Origin: Sulfuritalea sp.
GTDB taxonomy: Bacteria; Pseudomonadota; Gammaproteobacteria; Burkholderiales; Rhodocyclaceae
Length of the DNA stretch: 64,000 nucleotides
Assembly: GCA_022842325.1 (NCBI GenBank)
Contig: JALHPU010000005.1
Span: forward strand, 62,001-126,000
Direction of reading: 5' to 3'
Made by a program: the position numbers and the translations under genes. The notes under the pieces are model-generated. The model was not told the origin of the DNA, did no database searches, and worked only from the letters and a program-made list of their open reading frames with translations. Positions 18,670 to 28,900 of this stretch are shown here, piece by piece. Each line of letters starts with the position of its first letter. The first letter of the stretch is position 1.

Positions 18670-19200
18670 TCAACCACGCGCAAGCTCCTCCGCCAGCGGC
18701 AGTATCTTGGTCTTCAACGCCTCCGCGGTAACCGGGCCGATGTGCTTGTAGCGAATCATCCCGTTCTTGTCGATCAGAAAGGTTTCCGGCACGCCATAGA
18801 CACCGAAGTCGATGCCCACCCTGCCGTCGGCATCGACCGCGGAAACCAGATAGGGATCGCCGCCATGCTGCGTCAGCCAGGTGATTGCCGCCGCGCGCTC
18901 GTCCTTGTAGTTGAGGCCGATGATGGGAATCCTGTTCTGTTGCTGCAGATCGATCAGTACCGGATGTTCCTGGCGGCAGGAGACGCACCACGAGGCCCAG
19001 ACGTTGAGCAGCCAGACCTTGCCGCGCATGTCTTCGGGCGAGATGAACTTGTCGCTGGCCTGCAACTGCGCCAGACGGAAGGACGGCACCGGCTTGCCGA
19101 TCAGCGGCGAGGGAACCTCGCGCGGATTCAGCCGCAATCCGGCAGCCAGAAAGCCGGCAAGAACGATAAAAATTGCCAGGGGGAAAAGAAAACGTCGCAT
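18670..19200 (-). CDS. ccmG: Thiol:disulfide interchange protein CcmG/DsbE
   Basis: The 176-residue thioredoxin-like protein has an N-terminal membrane anchor (FPLAIFIVLAGFLAAGL) and the active site WASWCVSCRQEHP. The GVYGVPETFLID segment with its cis-proline is typical of CcmG/DsbE. It passes reductant to CcmH or to apocytochrome heme-binding cysteines in the periplasm. The ATG at 19200 has a perfect AAGGAG five bases upstream, which decides the start. It sits 10 bases after ccmF. Confidence 0.94.
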   Translation of the reverse strand: MRRFLFPLAIFIVLAGFLAAGLRLNPREVPSPLIGKPVPSFRLAQLQASDKFISPEDMRGKVWLLNVWASWCVSCRQEHPVLIDLQQQNRIPIIGLNYKDERAAAITWLTQHGGDPYLVSAVDADGRVGIDFGVYGVPETFLIDKNGMIRYKHIGPVTAEALKTKILPLAEELARG

Positions 19201-19209
19201 CAAGACTCC

Positions 19210-21186
19210 TTAAACCGTAACAGCGGAACTGGTGTCCGCAACATCGGCACGCTGCCGAATCCGGTATCTGCGATCGGACGCCGCCAGCACGCCACCCAGG
19301 GCCATCAGCAGACAGCCGACCCAGATCCAACTCACCAATGGCTTGTGCTGAACGCGCACAATCCACGAAACATTATCGACCGGCTCACCCAGCGAGACAT
19401 ACAGATCGCGAAATACATTGGTATCGATGGCCGCCTCGGTCATCGGCATTTTCTGCACCAGATACATGCGCTTCTCCGGATGCATCACCGTCACCGGCTT
19501 GCCATCGCGACTCACATTGACCGTGGCGCGAGCCGCCACATAGTTGGGGCCGCGCACTTCGCCGATTGCCATCAACTGGAACTCGTACCCCCCCGCCAAG
19601 GCTTTTTCACCGGGCTGCATTTTCACCTCGCTGGCGGTCTCGTAGCCCTTCACCATGCTGACGCCGAGAATGAACACGCCGATGCCGACATGGGCCAGCA
19701 ACATGCCCCATTTCGCCAGCGGCACCGATGCCAGCCGCTGACCGATCGACGCATTGCCGCCGCGTTCACGCAGGTGTTCGACCAGCACGGTGACGCTCGA
19801 TGCGATTGCCCAGAAGCCAAGCAGCAGGCCGAAGGCCAGTACCGGCGCCCAGCGCCCCAGCTGCAGCGGCAGCGCAATCGCCGCCAGCAACGCAAAGCCA
19901 ACGGCCCAGCGCAGATGCGGCCAGAAGTCGATAAAGCGCGCCTGCTTCCAGCGCGCGAAGGGCCCGAGCCCCATCAACAGCACCAGCGGCGCCATGAGGG
20001 GAAAGAAAACCGCCTCAAAGTAAGGCGGTCCGACGGACACCTTGCCCAGGCCCAGTGCATCGAGAAACAGCGGGTAAAGCGTGCCGAGAAACACCGCACC
20101 CGCGGCGACCACCAGCAGCACGTTGTTAACCAGCAGGAAAGTCTCACGCGACCACAACTCGAATTTGCCGCCCAGCCCCACCGACGGTGCCCTCCATGCG
20201 TACAGCAGCAGCGAAATACCGATCACCGCGACCAGGAAGCCCAGTATGAACACGCCGCGCTTGGGATCGGTGGCGAAGGCATGCACCGAGGTCAGCACAC
20301 CGGAGCGAACCAGGAATGTCCCCAGCAGCGAGAGGGAAAACGCCATGATGGCGAGCAGCACGGTCCAATTCTTGAATCCGCCGCGCTTCTCGGTCACCGC
20401 CAGGGAATGGATCAGCGCCGTACCGATCAGCCAGGGCATGAACGAAGCGTTCTCCACCGGGTCCCAGAACCACCAGCCACCCCAGCCCAATTCGTAATAC
20501 GCCCACCAGGAGCCGATGGCGATTCCCAAAGTCAGGAACAGCCAGGCTACGGTGGTCCACGGCCGCGACCAGCGCGCCCAGGCCGCATCCAGCCGGCCGG
20601 AGATCAGCGCCGAGATGGCGAAGGCAAAGGCCACGGCGAAGCCTACATAGCCGATATACAGCAGCGGCGGATGGATCGCCATGCCGGGGTCCTGCAGCAG
20701 CGGATTCAGGTCGCGACCATCGACGGCGGCCGGCAGCAGGCGTTCGAAGGGATTGGAGGTCAGCAGCAGGAACAGCACGAAACCGACCGTGATCAGGCCC
20801 ATCACGCCCAGCGCATTGGCCACGGTTTGCAGCGGCAGGCGCTGGCTGAAAGCCGCCACCGCCACCGTCCACACCGAAAGGATGAATACCCACAACAGCA
20901 TCGAGCCTTCATGTCCGCCCCAGACCGCGGTCACCTTGTAGAACATGGGCAACATCGAGTTCGAATTCTGTGCGACGTAGAGCACCGAGAAATCGTTGCC
21001 GACGAAGGCCGTCACCAGGCAGGCAAAGGCGGTCAGCATCACCAGGAACTGGGCCGCGGCCGCCGGTCGTGCCACGCTCATCAGGCGTACGTCGCCGCGC
21101 AAGCTGCCGACAATGGGCACGATGCCCTGCACCAGCGCCACCGCCAGCGCCAGAATCAGGGAAAACTGGCCAAGTTCAGGAAACAT
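19210..21186 (-). CDS. ccmF: Heme lyase CcmF
   Basis: The 658-residue polytopic membrane protein carries the tryptophan-rich WWD motif GWGGWWFWDPVENASFMPWL, which presents heme. The length and multi-helix pattern match CcmF, the catalytic subunit that ligates heme to CxxCH cysteines in System I. Start: the ATG at 21186. The System I genes for heme export and chaperoning (ccmA, B, C, D, E) are not in this window, so the set here is only the ligation half. Directly upstream lie a TPR gene and a heme-copper-oxidase-like gene. Confidence 0.95.
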   Translation of the reverse strand: MFPELGQFSLILALAVALVQGIVPIVGSLRGDVRLMSVARPAAAAQFLVMLTAFACLVTAFVGNDFSVLYVAQNSNSMLPMFYKVTAVWGGHEGSMLLWVFILSVWTVAVAAFSQRLPLQTVANALGVMGLITVGFVLFLLLTSNPFERLLPAAVDGRDLNPLLQDPGMAIHPPLLYIGYVGFAVAFAFAISALISGRLDAAWARWSRPWTTVAWLFLTLGIAIGSWWAYYELGWGGWWFWDPVENASFMPWLIGTALIHSLAVTEKRGGFKNWTVLLAIMAFSLSLLGTFLVRSGVLTSVHAFATDPKRGVFILGFLVAVIGISLLLYAWRAPSVGLGGKFELWSRETFLLVNNVLLVVAAGAVFLGTLYPLFLDALGLGKVSVGPPYFEAVFFPLMAPLVLLMGLGPFARWKQARFIDFWPHLRWAVGFALLAAIALPLQLGRWAPVLAFGLLLGFWAIASSVTVLVEHLRERGGNASIGQRLASVPLAKWGMLLAHVGIGVFILGVSMVKGYETASEVKMQPGEKALAGGYEFQLMAIGEVRGPNYVAARATVNVSRDGKPVTVMHPEKRMYLVQKMPMTEAAIDTNVFRDLYVSLGEPVDNVSWIVRVQHKPLVSWIWVGCLLMALGGVLAASDRRYRIRQRADVADTSSAVTV

Positions 21187-21267
21187 TCGATTACTCCGCG
21201 TGCAGGTTAGGTTGCGTGGAAATGCATTTTCTGACCGGTAGCCCATAGGCAAGCTGCGTGCCAGCGA

Positions 21268-21831
21268 CTACTTCGACTCTGCCCTGGGCAGAGCGTCCTT
21301 CCTCAGCCGCTCCCGCCATTCCCACACTGCCGCCTCACCCTGGCGACGGAAAGGATCATCCTGCTTCGCCCGGTGCAGCCAGGCTTCCATCGACTCCAGC
21401 GCCCCGCGGTAGTCGCCCAGGCCTTCGTAGGCCTCGGCCATGCCGTAATAGGCATTCAGCTGGTTGCGATTGAGTTCGGTCGCACCGTCGAAAAAATCAA
21501 GGGCCTCCTTATAGCGCTTCTGGCCGAGCATGGCAAACCCCATGTTGGCGTGGGCTTCCGGCATCTTAGGCGCCAGTTGCAACACGCGGTGAAAGGCGGT
21601 CATGGCATGGTCATATTGTTTGGAGTGCAGCATGATCACGCCCTGCTTGAAGCGCAGGTCGATCTCTTCCTTGCGCTTGGCGTCGACATGGGCCTGCAGG
21701 TCGGGACGATCGGGACCATTGATCCACCGGTCGAGCAGATAACCGCCGCCCACCACCAGCAATACCGTGACGACCAGACCGACGATCCGCAGATCCCGCC
21801 CACGCCGACCCGATAGCAGCGTCTCAGCCAT
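21268..21831 (-). CDS. Membrane-anchored TPR protein
   Basis: The 187-residue protein has one N-terminal membrane segment (IVGLVVTVLLVVGGGYLL) and two to three TPR units (for example MTAFHRVLQLAPKMPEAHANMGFA). TPR proteins next to CcmF, such as CcmI and NrfG, usually bind apocytochrome C-termini, so a chaperone role in cytochrome maturation is a reasonable inference. The ATG at 21831 overlaps the end of the upstream gene by eight bases, so the two are co-transcribed. Confidence 0.82.
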   Translation of the reverse strand: MAETLLSGRRGRDLRIVGLVVTVLLVVGGGYLLDRWINGPDRPDLQAHVDAKRKEEIDLRFKQGVIMLHSKQYDHAMTAFHRVLQLAPKMPEAHANMGFAMLGQKRYKEALDFFDGATELNRNQLNAYYGMAEAYEGLGDYRGALESMEAWLHRAKQDDPFRRQGEAAVWEWRERLRKDALPRAESK

Positions 21832-23197
21832 GGCGCGCCACCCGCAATGCAACGCCCGGCCACAACTGGCGCAGCACCAGGTACAGGAACATCAGGATGC
21901 CCAGCGTGGCCAGCGTGCCGCCCAGCCCGAGAAACACCCGCGACACGGTTTCGACGCTGAATTCGACGCCGACATTGCCCGCCATCTTGCGCGGCGCCCC
22001 CATCAGGCCGGCGCCGGCCAGGCCGGACATCATCATCAGGATGCCATAGCCGTAGAGCCGCAACTGAAGCCCGATGCGCGGCTGCGGCGGCATGGCATGA
22101 CCCAGCAGCGGCAGCACGCCATAGGTCAGCCCCATGAAGGCCAGCGTCACCGCACCGATAGTGCCGTGATAATGGGCAGTGACCAGCGTCGTCTGGCCAT
22201 CGATGATCGTGCCGAGTATGACCCCGCAGACCAGCAGCAGCAAAGAAAGCGCCAGACCGGTGGCCGGCACCGCCCCGAGGCGCCAATGCAGCACCAGCAG
22301 CAGGCAGCCCAGAAACAGCGGCACTTCCCAACTGGTCCATTGCATCACCCAGGTGAAGGCGGCGAAATATTCGGTACTGGCCGGCCCCAGGACCAGCAGC
22401 ACGGGCGCCGCGAATGCCGGCGCCGCGCCCAGCAGCAACAGCCACTTGAGCCGGCGCGCGGATGGCAAGTCCAGCGATGGCGCGCACAGGCCGAGCCAGG
22501 CCAGCATCATCAGGGTGGTCAGGCAGAACTGCCAGATATGGCCGGGGCCCCAGAACAGGGTTTCGAACAGCGCGTGACCCGAAAGGGATGCGGACACCTG
22601 CCACCAGGTCACGGCCAGCACCGCCAGCGCAATCAATACCACCGTCGCGGCAAGCCACAATCCAAACTGCAAGACCTCGTCCCGGGCATCATGCGAAGAG
22701 TCGGCGCCGGCGGGACGCCGAAGATCCACTGCCCGATTTGCGAACGGCCATTCCGCGAATGCAGCCGATGCGCTGACCAGCACCGCAAGCCCGTAGATCA
22801 CCAGCCCCGCTAGGAATACCGGGCTGTCAAGCACCGGCATGTAGTTGCTCATGATCGGGCGCACCACGCCCAGGGCGGGAGAAATCGCCATCAGAAGGGC
22901 GCCCAGCGCCACCAGCACCAGCGCAGTCCACCCCCACGTTCCCGGCGCCCGCCGCGCCGCCAGGCTCCAGAGCATGCCGGCAAAGGCCATGCACCAGACC
23001 CATTGCGAAAGATCGACATGCAGCGTCAGCGCCACGTGATAGAACTCGGTTCCGGGAAACAGCGCCCCCAGGCCGGGGACGCGCGCCATGACGATCAGGA
23101 TGGCGAACAGGCTCGAGGCCGCCACGGCGGCCGTGGCCAGCACCAACCAGCCCAAGGCGAGTTGCGCCGACGCATCGTGGCGGTGCGGCGGCAGCAT
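21824..23197 (-). CDS. Heme-copper-oxidase-like subunit I membrane protein lacking the helix VII histidine pair
   Basis: The protein has about 457 residues and about 12 membrane helices. It resembles heme-copper oxidase / NO reductase subunit I: LTLHVDLSQWVW (helix II low-spin heme histidine), WGPGHIWQF (helix VI) and TAHYHGTIGAVTLAFMG (helix X histidines). The adjacent histidine pair of helix VII, needed for CuB or FeB, is absent; the matching stretch reads EYFAAFTWVMQW. Catalytic oxygen or NO reduction is therefore uncertain. It lies between ccsA and a TPR gene ahead of ccmF, with no subunit II nearby. A role in heme handling or redox during cytochrome maturation is possible but unproven. 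Start: ATG 23197, with TTG 23212 as alternative. Confidence 0.7.
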   Translation of the reverse strand: MLPPHRHDASAQLALGWLVLATAAVAASSLFAILIVMARVPGLGALFPGTEFYHVALTLHVDLSQWVWCMAFAGMLWSLAARRAPGTWGWTALVLVALGALLMAISPALGVVRPIMSNYMPVLDSPVFLAGLVIYGLAVLVSASAAFAEWPFANRAVDLRRPAGADSSHDARDEVLQFGLWLAATVVLIALAVLAVTWWQVSASLSGHALFETLFWGPGHIWQFCLTTLMMLAWLGLCAPSLDLPSARRLKWLLLLGAAPAFAAPVLLVLGPASTEYFAAFTWVMQWTSWEVPLFLGCLLLVLHWRLGAVPATGLALSLLLLVCGVILGTIIDGQTTLVTAHYHGTIGAVTLAFMGLTYGVLPLLGHAMPPQPRIGLQLRLYGYGILMMMSGLAGAGLMGAPRKMAGNVGVEFSVETVSRVFLGLGGTLATLGILMFLYLVLRQLWPGVALRVARHG

Positions 23198-23225
23198 GCT
23201 CTCCAGTCTCAAGGCCTGTTCATCC

Positions 23226-24041
23226 TCATACCGCGCCCTTGTGCGGCGATTCCGAAATGAAGGGAATGCCGAAAAAGGTCAGGAAGGCGAAGACGAACAC
23301 CCCCAGAATCATCCAGGAACCGATTACCGGTGAGCTTTTCATGGTCAAACGCCAATGCAAGGCGAATGCCAGCATGATCCATGTAATGAAGGACCATGTC
23401 TCCAGCGGATCCCAAGCCCAGTAGCGGCCCCAGGCATCCTGCGCCCAGATTGCGCCGGAAATCAGCATCAGGGTCTGGAAAATGATGCCCAAAGCCATGA
23501 AGCGGTACGCCAGGTCGTCGAGGCGTTCGTCGGCCGGCAAACTGGCGAAGCGCGACATGCCGATCCCGGCGCAGCGCAGCAGAATCACGCCGGCCATCCC
23601 AACCGCCACCAGCACCGTGCCGAGAAACACCTTGCCCAAGCCGACATGGATGTACAGCCAGGGTGTGCGGAAGGTTTGCGGAAAGTGGCCCTCGTGGGTG
23701 CTGGACAAGGCCATCCAGCCCAGCATGACGAAAATGATCGGCATCACCACCGCCGCCGTGCCGCGGATCGGCGGGTAGCGCCAATAGGCGATGGCGAAGA
23801 TCAGGCCGAAGCTCCAGACATTGCTGGCGAGGATCTCGAACATGGTAATGAAGGGACCATGCCCCAGGCGTTCCCAGCGCAAGCCCAGCGATACGCCGAG
23901 CAAGGCCAGGCCCAGGATCAGGCTGCCGAGCACGAAGCGATGCGGGGCCTTCTTCAGCACCACGCCGAAAATCGCCACCACGCCGGAGAGCACGTAGGCC
24001 ACTACCGCCACCCAGAGGATTTGCAGTTCCCGTTGTTCCAT
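23226..24041 (-). CDS. ccsA: CcsA/CcsB-family cytochrome c biogenesis protein (System II-like)
   Basis: The 271-residue protein has about eight hydrophobic helices. It carries the tryptophan-rich heme motif WGRYWAWDPLETWSF, typical of CcsA-type heme-handling proteins, plus histidines in LSSTHEGHF and IHVGLGK that could be heme ligands. CcsA works with ResB (CcsB/Ccs1) in System II. Here it begins the run that continues into the HCO-like, TPR and ccmF-G-H-I genes, so it may instead partner CcmF. The ATG at 24041 opens the run, divergent from a diheme cytochrome gene. Confidence 0.88.
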   Translation of the reverse strand: MEQRELQILWVAVVAYVLSGVVAIFGVVLKKAPHRFVLGSLILGLALLGVSLGLRWERLGHGPFITMFEILASNVWSFGLIFAIAYWRYPPIRGTAAVVMPIIFVMLGWMALSSTHEGHFPQTFRTPWLYIHVGLGKVFLGTVLVAVGMAGVILLRCAGIGMSRFASLPADERLDDLAYRFMALGIIFQTLMLISGAIWAQDAWGRYWAWDPLETWSFITWIMLAFALHWRLTMKSSPVIGSWMILGVFVFAFLTFFGIPFISESPHKGAV

Positions 24042-24138
24042 GGCGCAATGTCACCAGTTCGCAGATTCGACGCGGGACGCGTCGGCCACCACGGACAGCC
24101 GGTAAAATACTGTTACTGCTTCTCTCGGGATCATCGTT

Positions 24139-24771
24139 ATGGCAAAGAATTCATCAACCCGAAGCGTCGGGAAAGCGTGCTTTGGCACCTGGCTAGTGAC
24201 CGCGGCATTGCTGTTCGGTTCCACCGCAAGCGGCGTCCTGGGAGCCGAAAGCACAGAAATCACCCGCAATTGTAACGAATGCCACGGCACCGATGGACTT
24301 GGCTTCAAGCCGGGCTTGCCGCACCTCAATGGCCAACCCGAGCATCTGTTGACAAGCATGATCAATGCCTTTCGGCAGGGCACGCGGCCGACCAAGGTAA
24401 AAATGCATCGCGACATCCCCGATGCCGACGTTACACCGCTGGCCAAACACTATTCACAGCAGAAGGCACAGCGCCCAAAGTCAGCCACCAACCCGGAATT
24501 CGTCGCCCGCGGCGAAACCGTCCATCTTAAGCGCTGCGCCGACTGTCACGTCGACAACGGACGCGATTCGGACAAGGAGGCGCCACTAATGGCGGCCCAG
24601 GACCTGAACTACCTGATCGAACAAACGCTGGCCTTCAAGACCGGGGTGCGGAAGTTTCCCTTCCTAATGGACGGCGCCTACAAGGATCTGACCGACGATG
24701 ACCTGACTGCCGCCGCCCACTTCTTTGCCGCGCAGGAGCAGGAGATTCCGAAGAAGCGCCGGCGCCGCTAA
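24139..24771 (+). CDS. Diheme c-type cytochrome (cytochrome c4 family)
   Basis: The 210-residue precursor has a signal peptide (AALLFGSTASGVLGAE) and two CxxCH motifs (CNECH, CADCH) in two similar halves, as in cytochrome c4. The GLPHLNGQPEHLLTSMINAFRQGTR region matches the family. The methionine near RKFPFLMDGAY could be an axial ligand. Its end overlaps the convergent resB gene by four bases. It sits between the two System II-like genes on the opposite strand. Periplasmic electron transfer is likely. Confidence 0.88.
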   Translation: MAKNSSTRSVGKACFGTWLVTAALLFGSTASGVLGAESTEITRNCNECHGTDGLGFKPGLPHLNGQPEHLLTSMINAFRQGTRPTKVKMHRDIPDADVTPLAKHYSQQKAQRPKSATNPEFVARGETVHLKRCADCHVDNGRDSDKEAPLMAAQDLNYLIEQTLAFKTGVRKFPFLMDGAYKDLTDDDLTAAAHFFAAQEQEIPKKRRRR

Positions 24772-25796
24772 TCGGGCTGCCAGGGGCGCAGCGAGAACTT
24801 GCTCCAGAAATGCCAGCCCAGCGCCAGCACCGCCAGGGCGCACGCAGCCAGCAGCCAGGGCATGGTCCAGTCGTAAAACACGTTGTAGCCCATCCAGGTG
24901 GTCAAGCCAACATAGACCAGACGACCCGCGGGAATCAACACCGATTCACCCGGTTTCAAAATTGCGATACGCCAGAAAAAATCGACGGTCACATCGTGGC
25001 GGTCCGGTAGACGAAAATGACTCGTAGTCTCCGGGTCAATAAGTTGCTCGGGTATGTTCAGCGCAACGCGAAGGTCGTCTGTTCCCAAGCGCCATCTCGC
25101 CTGTTGTTCACTTTTGTTGGCCGGATAGCTGGGAAAGCTGACCGAACCCAGTTCCGCTTTGCCCCCATGGGGTTCCCAGCGGAACAAGGCGGCAAATCCC
25201 TTGTTCGACGAGGTGTAGAAACGGTAACCGCGGATCACCAGCGGCACCTGGTCGCCGATTTCCATGGTGCGCGGTATGCCCATCTCGTCGCGCCAGCGCA
25301 CCTGATTCACGGTCGCATCCCGCTGCAAGCCTGGCTTGTACTCGATGCGGAAACCGAGATTCTCGAAATGCACAAAATCCTTTGCGCCCCAGTGCCAGGG
25401 CCCGGCCTGGATGCGATCCATGCCAAGGTGCTCGCCGCCCGTCACCACTTCGGTGGTGGCCCGCAGATAAGTCAGCCGGCCCATGGCCACCAGCACGATG
25501 ACGGCGAACAAGGCCAGGTGAAAGACCAGCAAGGGCAGTTGTTGCCGGAATGCCCTGTTGGTCACCATCGCCGCAAGAAGGTTGATCGACAGCATCGACA
25601 GGGGCAGGACCAGGGGCAAGGTCGCATCGGCCTCGCTCGCACGCTCGTAGATATAGGCGACCGCGATAAGCAGCAGCAGCAGGCTTCCCAGGGTCAGGCG
25701 CAGGGACGCGAGGATCGCCAGCGGGCCGCGCTTGACCGATTCGTCAGAACGCTCGCCGTTCGCGACAACAGGCGAGGGCTGGCGATCAGTACGCAA
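24768..25796 (-). CDS. resB: ResB-like cytochrome c biogenesis protein
   Basis: The protein has about 342 residues, with two N-terminal membrane segments (LTLGSLLLLLIAVAYIYE and later LPLLVFHLALFAVIVLVAMG), a large periplasmic region, and a C-terminal segment (WLLAACALAVLALGW). This is the ResB/Ccs1 layout. ResB and CcsA form the System II heme transporter/synthetase. I chose a TTG start at 25796 because AAGGAG lies eight bases upstream; a GTG at 25880 would add 28 hydrophilic residues. ResB and CcsA are separated by a cytochrome gene on the other strand. Confidence 0.85.
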   Translation of the reverse strand: MRTDRQPSPVVANGERSDESVKRGPLAILASLRLTLGSLLLLLIAVAYIYERASEADATLPLVLPLSMLSINLLAAMVTNRAFRQQLPLLVFHLALFAVIVLVAMGRLTYLRATTEVVTGGEHLGMDRIQAGPWHWGAKDFVHFENLGFRIEYKPGLQRDATVNQVRWRDEMGIPRTMEIGDQVPLVIRGYRFYTSSNKGFAALFRWEPHGGKAELGSVSFPSYPANKSEQQARWRLGTDDLRVALNIPEQLIDPETTSHFRLPDRHDVTVDFFWRIAILKPGESVLIPAGRLVYVGLTTWMGYNVFYDWTMPWLLAACALAVLALGWHFWSKFSLRPWQPD

Positions 25797-25994
25797 GGTG
25801 CTTTCTCCTTCCTGAGTCCGGATACCGAGCTTCAATCCAGCAGTAGACCGGGCATCGATATTGTCGCCATTGCGCGGCACGCTCCACGGACGCCACTACC
25901 GATAGGGCATCGTGGCGGAAATGGCGCATTCGAACCAGCGGCGGCAACGGGTGTCACCAATATAGCCGATACCGGTGCAGATCAGCGGATAGCA

Positions 25995-28900
25995 CTAACG
26001 CGCCAGCCGATGCTTCACGCGCGAACCCGCCGCATGAAAGTATTTGTAGCGATACAGCGCGTCAAGTCCGTGGCAATCCACGCACAGACTGTAGTCGCTG
26101 GCGTTGCGCAGGAAGCTGGAAAGCGAGTCTCCCTCCTCATTGCGCCCGTCGCCCGCTTCGGGCTTGGTCGCTTTCCACTGGTGCGGATTGTGGCACGTCG
26201 GGCAGGTAACAACGCCGGATTTGTTGCGCTTCCCATCGGGACCGAAGATCGGGTAGCTGGTTTCATTCCTCGGGCCCTGGCGTGGCCGGCGCTCGCTGCC
26301 CGTGACCGTCACACGCGCCGGATGATTGCCCTTGAACGGCTGCATGTGCGCCGCCAGCCGACCGTCGCTGTGACAGGAGCGGCACAAGGTTTCCGCCCGA
26401 TCGCCTGTCGGCCCCGGTTTGCGCGCCCACATCAACAGCTTGTCGGGCGACTGGTGCGGCAAATGGCACTGACCGCAGACACCCGATTCGGCGACTGTCT
26501 GGCCAAGCAGATTGGTCTCGCCGCCGGCCGTCACTGCCAGATCGTGGGCAGTCCCCTTGACCCGCGCCTTGTCGCCATGACATTCCGCGCACAGGTCGGA
26601 CGACGGCGCCGCCGCTTGGCGCAGGAAGCTGTCGCGCGCGTCGCCCTCAACTTTGGCGCCAACACCGGAGCTGCTGGTCGGATCGCTGGGCTTCCACTGG
26701 TGCGGATCGTGGCAGGTGGAACAGCTGACCACGCCGCGCGCCGCGTCTTTCCTGCCATCGGCGGCAAACAGCGGCAGGTTTGGCGTGGCGCCGATCTTCT
26801 TTGGATCAACGCCGAGCGGATGATCGTTCGGGCCGGTCAGCTTGCGCGCGGCGGCACCCCCGGTCTGGTGGCAACTGGTGCAACGCTTTTCGATGTCGTC
26901 GCGGCCTGCGCCACTGGGGCGGGCCCACATTTTCGAGCCGGCGCCGTTGTGTGGCAGGTGGCAGGCGCCGCAGACGCCGGTTTCGGCTGCGGTTTTGCCC
27001 AGCGAGTTGGTCGCCGCCGGCGCCGATATCTGCAGGTTGTGCTTGGACAGATTGACCGCCGCCTTGTCCGTGTGGCAATTGCCGCACAAGGCAGCGCTCT
27101 TGTCAAAAGGAATGCGCAGGAAGCGCGACTCGCCGCTTCCCTTGACGTCCTTCGGATGAACTCCAGGGTTGGGCTGCGACGTAGTCGACCATTGGTGCGG
27201 ATCGTGGCAGGTGCCGCAGGTGACGTTGCCACCCTCGGCGGCCGGCGCGCCCGTTTCGTCATGCAGCGGCAGCGGCAGCGGCGGCTTGCCGTCAGCGGTC
27301 GTCCGGCCTTGCCAGGCTCCGGGCCGGGCGGTGATTCCCAGATTCGTGATCGGTACTCCCGTCGGGTGGCTCTGGCCACCGATCAGCTTGTCGTGGGCAA
27401 TGCCTTGGACATCGTGACAACCGAGACAGGTTGACGCCACCGGATCGACGCCAAGTTTCAAACCGCGCGCCCACATGCGCGGACCCCGGCCGTTATGCGG
27501 CAAATGGCAATTCGCGCAAGGCCCGGCTTCGGCCGCTGTTTTGCCGAGGACATTCTTTTCACCGGGAGCCATTTTCGCCAGGTCGTGCTTGGTGTTGAGG
27601 ATGCCATTCTTGTTGGTGTGGCATTGCAGGCAGAGTCCGGCATCTGACGTATGCGAGCGCCGCAGGAATTTGTTTTCGGGGCCAGAGGGATCGCCGGGTC
27701 GCGACAGCGCTTCGGGGTTTTTCGCGTCCCACTGGTGCGGATCGTGGCAACTGGCGCAGGTGACGCGTCCCTGACCGTCGCCGCGGGTCTTGACGCCCTC
27801 GACGCTGTAACCGGGCAGATCCACGGGGCCGGGAAGCCGCGCCATGTCCCGCCCGACGGGGTGGCTGTGCTGGCCTGTCTGCTTTTTCTCGGCCAGGCCG
27901 CCACTGCGATGGCAGCCTGTGCATAGCGCCGCCATAGGTTCGGAATTCGGGTCCACCGCTCGCGCCCACATTTTGGGTCCCTGACCGCCATGCGGCAGAT
28001 GGCAAGCGCTGCATACGCCCCCTGCTTCGACCTCCTGGCTGCGGACGTTCTTCAGCATCGGGTCGGTCAGTATCATGTTGTGCTTGCTGTTGACCACCTT
28101 GCGCTGGTCGACGTGGCAGGAGACGCATAGCGCTCCTTGCGGATTTCTGGCGACCAGCAGCTTTGCAGACTTTTCGGCCAGGTGCGGACGGTGGCAAGTC
28201 TGGCAGACCACGGTGCCGCCGGTTCCCAGCCGGCCGCCGGCTTCGAGCATACTGGCAGGAATCACCGCCTTGTCTGGCTTGACATTAACCGGATGCGTTC
28301 CCTGCCGTCCGGCCTGGGCGCGGTCACGGGCGTAGCGGTCGCCGTGGCACTGCCCGCAGAGCTCGGAATTCTCGTTCTTCATCACCAGCATCTTGCTCTC
28401 CGGCGCACCGTGGGGGCGATGGCAGGACTGGCAAGTAACATTGCCATTTTCACCGAGCTTCCCGCCCGCAGCCTGGAGGCCAAGCGGCACGTCCTTGACC
28501 GGTTTGAATACCGGGTGATTGCCTTCCTGCGGCCCAGTGCTGCGTTCGAGATGGCAGGCGACGCACAGCGCCGAATCCTGGTTGCGCATGCGCAGGAAAA
28601 TACCGGACATCTTCTTCTCGTCCCAGCCCACGGCATGGGCGGTGTGGCAAGTGCCGCAATACACCTTGCCATCATCGTTGAGCGGGAACAACGGTTTGCC
28701 ATCCTTCGACGGAATTTTCACCTTGGCCGACGGCACGACGCCGGTCGGGTGGAAATGCTGGCGATTGGTGAAGGAAGAACGCGAGTCGCGGACGAAGCCG
28801 TCGTGGCAGGAAATACACATCCGCTCGGTGCTGACCACATCCTGTTTGCCGCTGGCGACCACCGGCTTGGGGTTATACGGGATCAGGGGCGTGGCGCCGG

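Noticed and set aside
18370-21210. Long plus-strand open frame over the ccm genes
   Set aside because: It lies opposite ccmF/G/H, is rich in Gln/His/Arg as expected of an antisense frame of GC-rich coding DNA, and has no recognisable domain.
25017-27434. Long plus-strand open frame over resB and the 24-heme gene
   Set aside because: It is antisense to two clear genes and shows only Arg/Ala/Gly-rich composition.
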